This document shows, one piece after another, positions 5,103 to 6,038 of a DNA stretch of 6,038 nt. The stretch comes from JANPJV01 sp031425695. GTDB lineage: Bacteria > Pseudomonadota > Gammaproteobacteria > Xanthomonadales > SZUA-5. The stretch is taken from NCBI GenBank assembly GCA_031425695.1, contig JANPJV010000245.1, forward strand, positions 1 to 6,038, written 5' to 3'. How positions within the stretch are numbered: the first letter of the stretch is position 1; each line of letters opens with the position of its first letter. The notes under the pieces are model-generated. The model had not been told where the DNA came from. It saw nothing but the letters and a program-made list of their open reading frames with translations, and did not search any database. The position numbers were made by a program, and so were the translations under genes.

Positions 5103-5336
5103 CTACTCTCGCCGCAGATAAACGTTCGCTATCAGCCGCGCATCTGCCCACACCATCGCCCTTCCGACTATCAAGGCGATATCGTGCTCGGTGGTTGTGG
5201 CATAATACGTCCTACTCGGGCCGCGATCCACGGAGCCCGCACCGTGCCACGGGAACTCGAGGCTAGAAATTACGAGCGCGTATCGCACGCCAGCCGGAGG
5301 ATGCTCGGTTGCTTTCAGTTCGATGATTTCTGACAT
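5103..5336 (-). CDS. Orphan 77-aa protein
   Basis: The protein begins MSEIIELKATEHPPAGVRYA. Strand-prone segments follow (YALVISSLEF; TYYATTTEHDIALIVGR), and it ends ANVYLRRE. Composition is balanced, with no signal peptide or membrane span, so it is probably a small soluble cytoplasmic protein. I do not recognise a family. Two starts are possible: ATG at 5336, chosen here, and GTG at 5363, nine codons earlier. Neither has a clear Shine-Dalgarno sequence. The candidate promoter at 5367-5395 would place the transcript start near 5360, which argues against the GTG. It lies 25 bp upstream of the second small basic gene on the same strand and is probably its operon partner. No counterpart is visible next to the copy at 1177. 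Confidence 0.62.
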   Translation of the reverse strand: MSEIIELKATEHPPAGVRYALVISSLEFPWHGAGSVDRGPSRTYYATTTEHDIALIVGRAMVWADARLIANVYLRRE

Positions 5337-5366
5337 GGGAAAACCATACACGGTTTCTGACACAGC

Positions 5367-5395
5367 AGTGTACGCGAGCGCACGTGTGTGGTCAG
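5367..5395 (-). promoter_or_regulatory. Candidate sigma-70 promoter for the 77-aa/paralogue pair
   Basis: Read on the minus strand, CTGACC (5395-5390; four of six matches to TTGACA) is separated by 17 bp from TACACT (5372-5367; four of six matches to TATAAT). Transcription would start at about 5360, giving a leader of about 24 nt before the ATG at 5336. The score is moderate, but the position and spacing fit well. Confidence 0.4.
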
Positions 5396-5578
5396 TTCGC
5401 GACTTGAACTCCGGTGGCCGGCTTGTGCGCGCTGCTCATCACCTTCGAACATCCGGTCGATGCACACGTTTTCTACGAAACTAATCCATGCACCTTAGCC
5501 TCCGAATTCGGCAGGCGATGATCTGGGCGTGATGTGAATGACCCAAATCAAGATGATTACCTGTGCAGTTGAACTACT

Positions 5579-5821
5579 TCAGCGTGAGTCGCTGTCTGAA
5601 GCAGGCATGCGCCATGGGTGACGAGCTCTCAACTCGGCAACCGTTTTGGCGCTCGCGCTCACCGAGGCACGCGGCCGACCAGCTCGTTCCTCACGGTGTC
5701 GCAGCTTTGCACACATCACTCGCGTGGTGCGCGCATCCGGCCGGGCAGCCGCAATCGCCGCCGTGAGGCGCACAACCTCCGAACCGTGATAGATCAGATC
5801 TACGCTGCCCGCGGGGTGCAT
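5579..5821 (-). CDS. Doubtful 80-aa ORF
   Basis: Starting at the ATG at 5821 the product reads MHPAGSVDLIYHGSEVVRLT, then an Ala-rich helix (AAIAAARPDARTTRVMCAKL), then a strongly basic middle (RHREERAGRPR) and a second helix-like segment (AKTVAELRARHP). The composition is protein-like, but there is only a weak GGAAG nine bases upstream, no recognised family and no conserved context. The 600 bp from 5364 to 5964 otherwise contain no gene I can support; a 6-bp hairpin (AGCGGT-CTC-ACCGCT) lies at 5902-5916. Confidence 0.28.
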   Translation of the reverse strand: MHPAGSVDLIYHGSEVVRLTAAIAAARPDARTTRVMCAKLRHREERAGRPRASVSASAKTVAELRARHPWRMPASDSDSR

Positions 5822-5964
5822 CACTCTGGCTTCCGAAGCCACGAAACACCAGAACAAGATGATCCTCTCTGTCTGTCCAGCACCGTACGCGAAACCAGGC
5901 GAGCGGTCTCACCGCTTGGAGTTTCCAGTCGGTGCCATTTCGTCAGGAGATGCAGACGTTCACT

Positions 5965-6038
5965 ATGCGCGCCCTTTTTGTCTGGCTCAGCGTCGCTCGC
6001 ACTTTTCTCTTGGCTTGTCCGGCAGCGTACACGGAAGG
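5965..6038 (+). CDS. Start of a probable exported protein (runs off the window)
   Basis: The frame from the ATG at 5965 begins MRALFVWLSVARTFLLACPA and is open to the window edge. The basic second residue, hydrophobic stretch and LLAC sequence resemble a signal peptide with a possible lipobox, which would anchor the mature protein by its cysteine. Against this, an arginine interrupts the hydrophobic core. AGGAG at 5945-5949 is 15 bp from this ATG and directly abuts an in-frame ATG at 5950, so neither start has ideal spacing. Only 24 residues are visible, so no family can be named. Confidence 0.4.
   Translation, partial: MRALFVWLSVARTFLLACPAAYTE

Noticed and set aside
5691..5912. 73-codon minus-strand frame overlapping the doubtful 80-aa ORF
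   Set aside because: Cys/Gly/Arg-rich translation, no ribosome binding site, and overlap with a more protein-like frame.

Overview
The window comes from a GC-rich bacterial chromosome or plasmid. The codon choice, the small basic orphan proteins and the secreted amidohydrolase would fit an alphaproteobacterium (Sphingomonadales or Hyphomicrobiales). That placement is inference; no taxonomic marker gene is present. Gene density is low and several genes are broken, so this looks like an accessory or decaying island rather than core genome.

Layout from left to right. 1-258 is non-coding, with a tight cluster of GCGC hexamers. 259 to about 790 is the 3' end of an IS3-family insertion sequence on the minus strand. 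It keeps one terminal repeat and the DDE half of the transposase; the other half is gone. About 390 bp of mostly unassigned DNA follows, including a perfect 14-bp palindrome. A small basic orphan protein (88 aa) lies at 1177-1443. The only large intact gene, a signal-peptide-bearing metal-dependent amidohydrolase, lies at 1732-3159. Two small ORFs (55 and 69 aa) follow it closely on the same strand and may be co-transcribed with it.

3542-4811 looks like debris. It holds a weak minus-strand ORF, a fragment resembling a phage HK97 gp10-type protein (about 4070-4262, plus strand), and a signal-peptide/Sel1-like gene fragment reading towards it from the other side (4452 down to about 4262). An AT-richer stretch with two imperfect hairpins follows.

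On the minus strand, 5336-4812 carries a likely two-gene unit. Its first gene is a 77-aa orphan with a candidate promoter just upstream. Its second is a paralogue of the 88-aa protein, with a good ribosome binding site but a one-base frameshift near its C-terminus. The two paralogues lie in opposite orientation about 3.4 kb apart and differ largely by synonymous changes, so the family was under selection for its protein sequence. The window ends with one doubtful minus-strand ORF and the beginning of a probable exported protein.

No rRNA, tRNA, CRISPR array or recognised defence or biosynthetic system was found. The most noteworthy items are the undescribed paralogous small-protein family with its 77-aa partner, and the phage/Sel1 junction.
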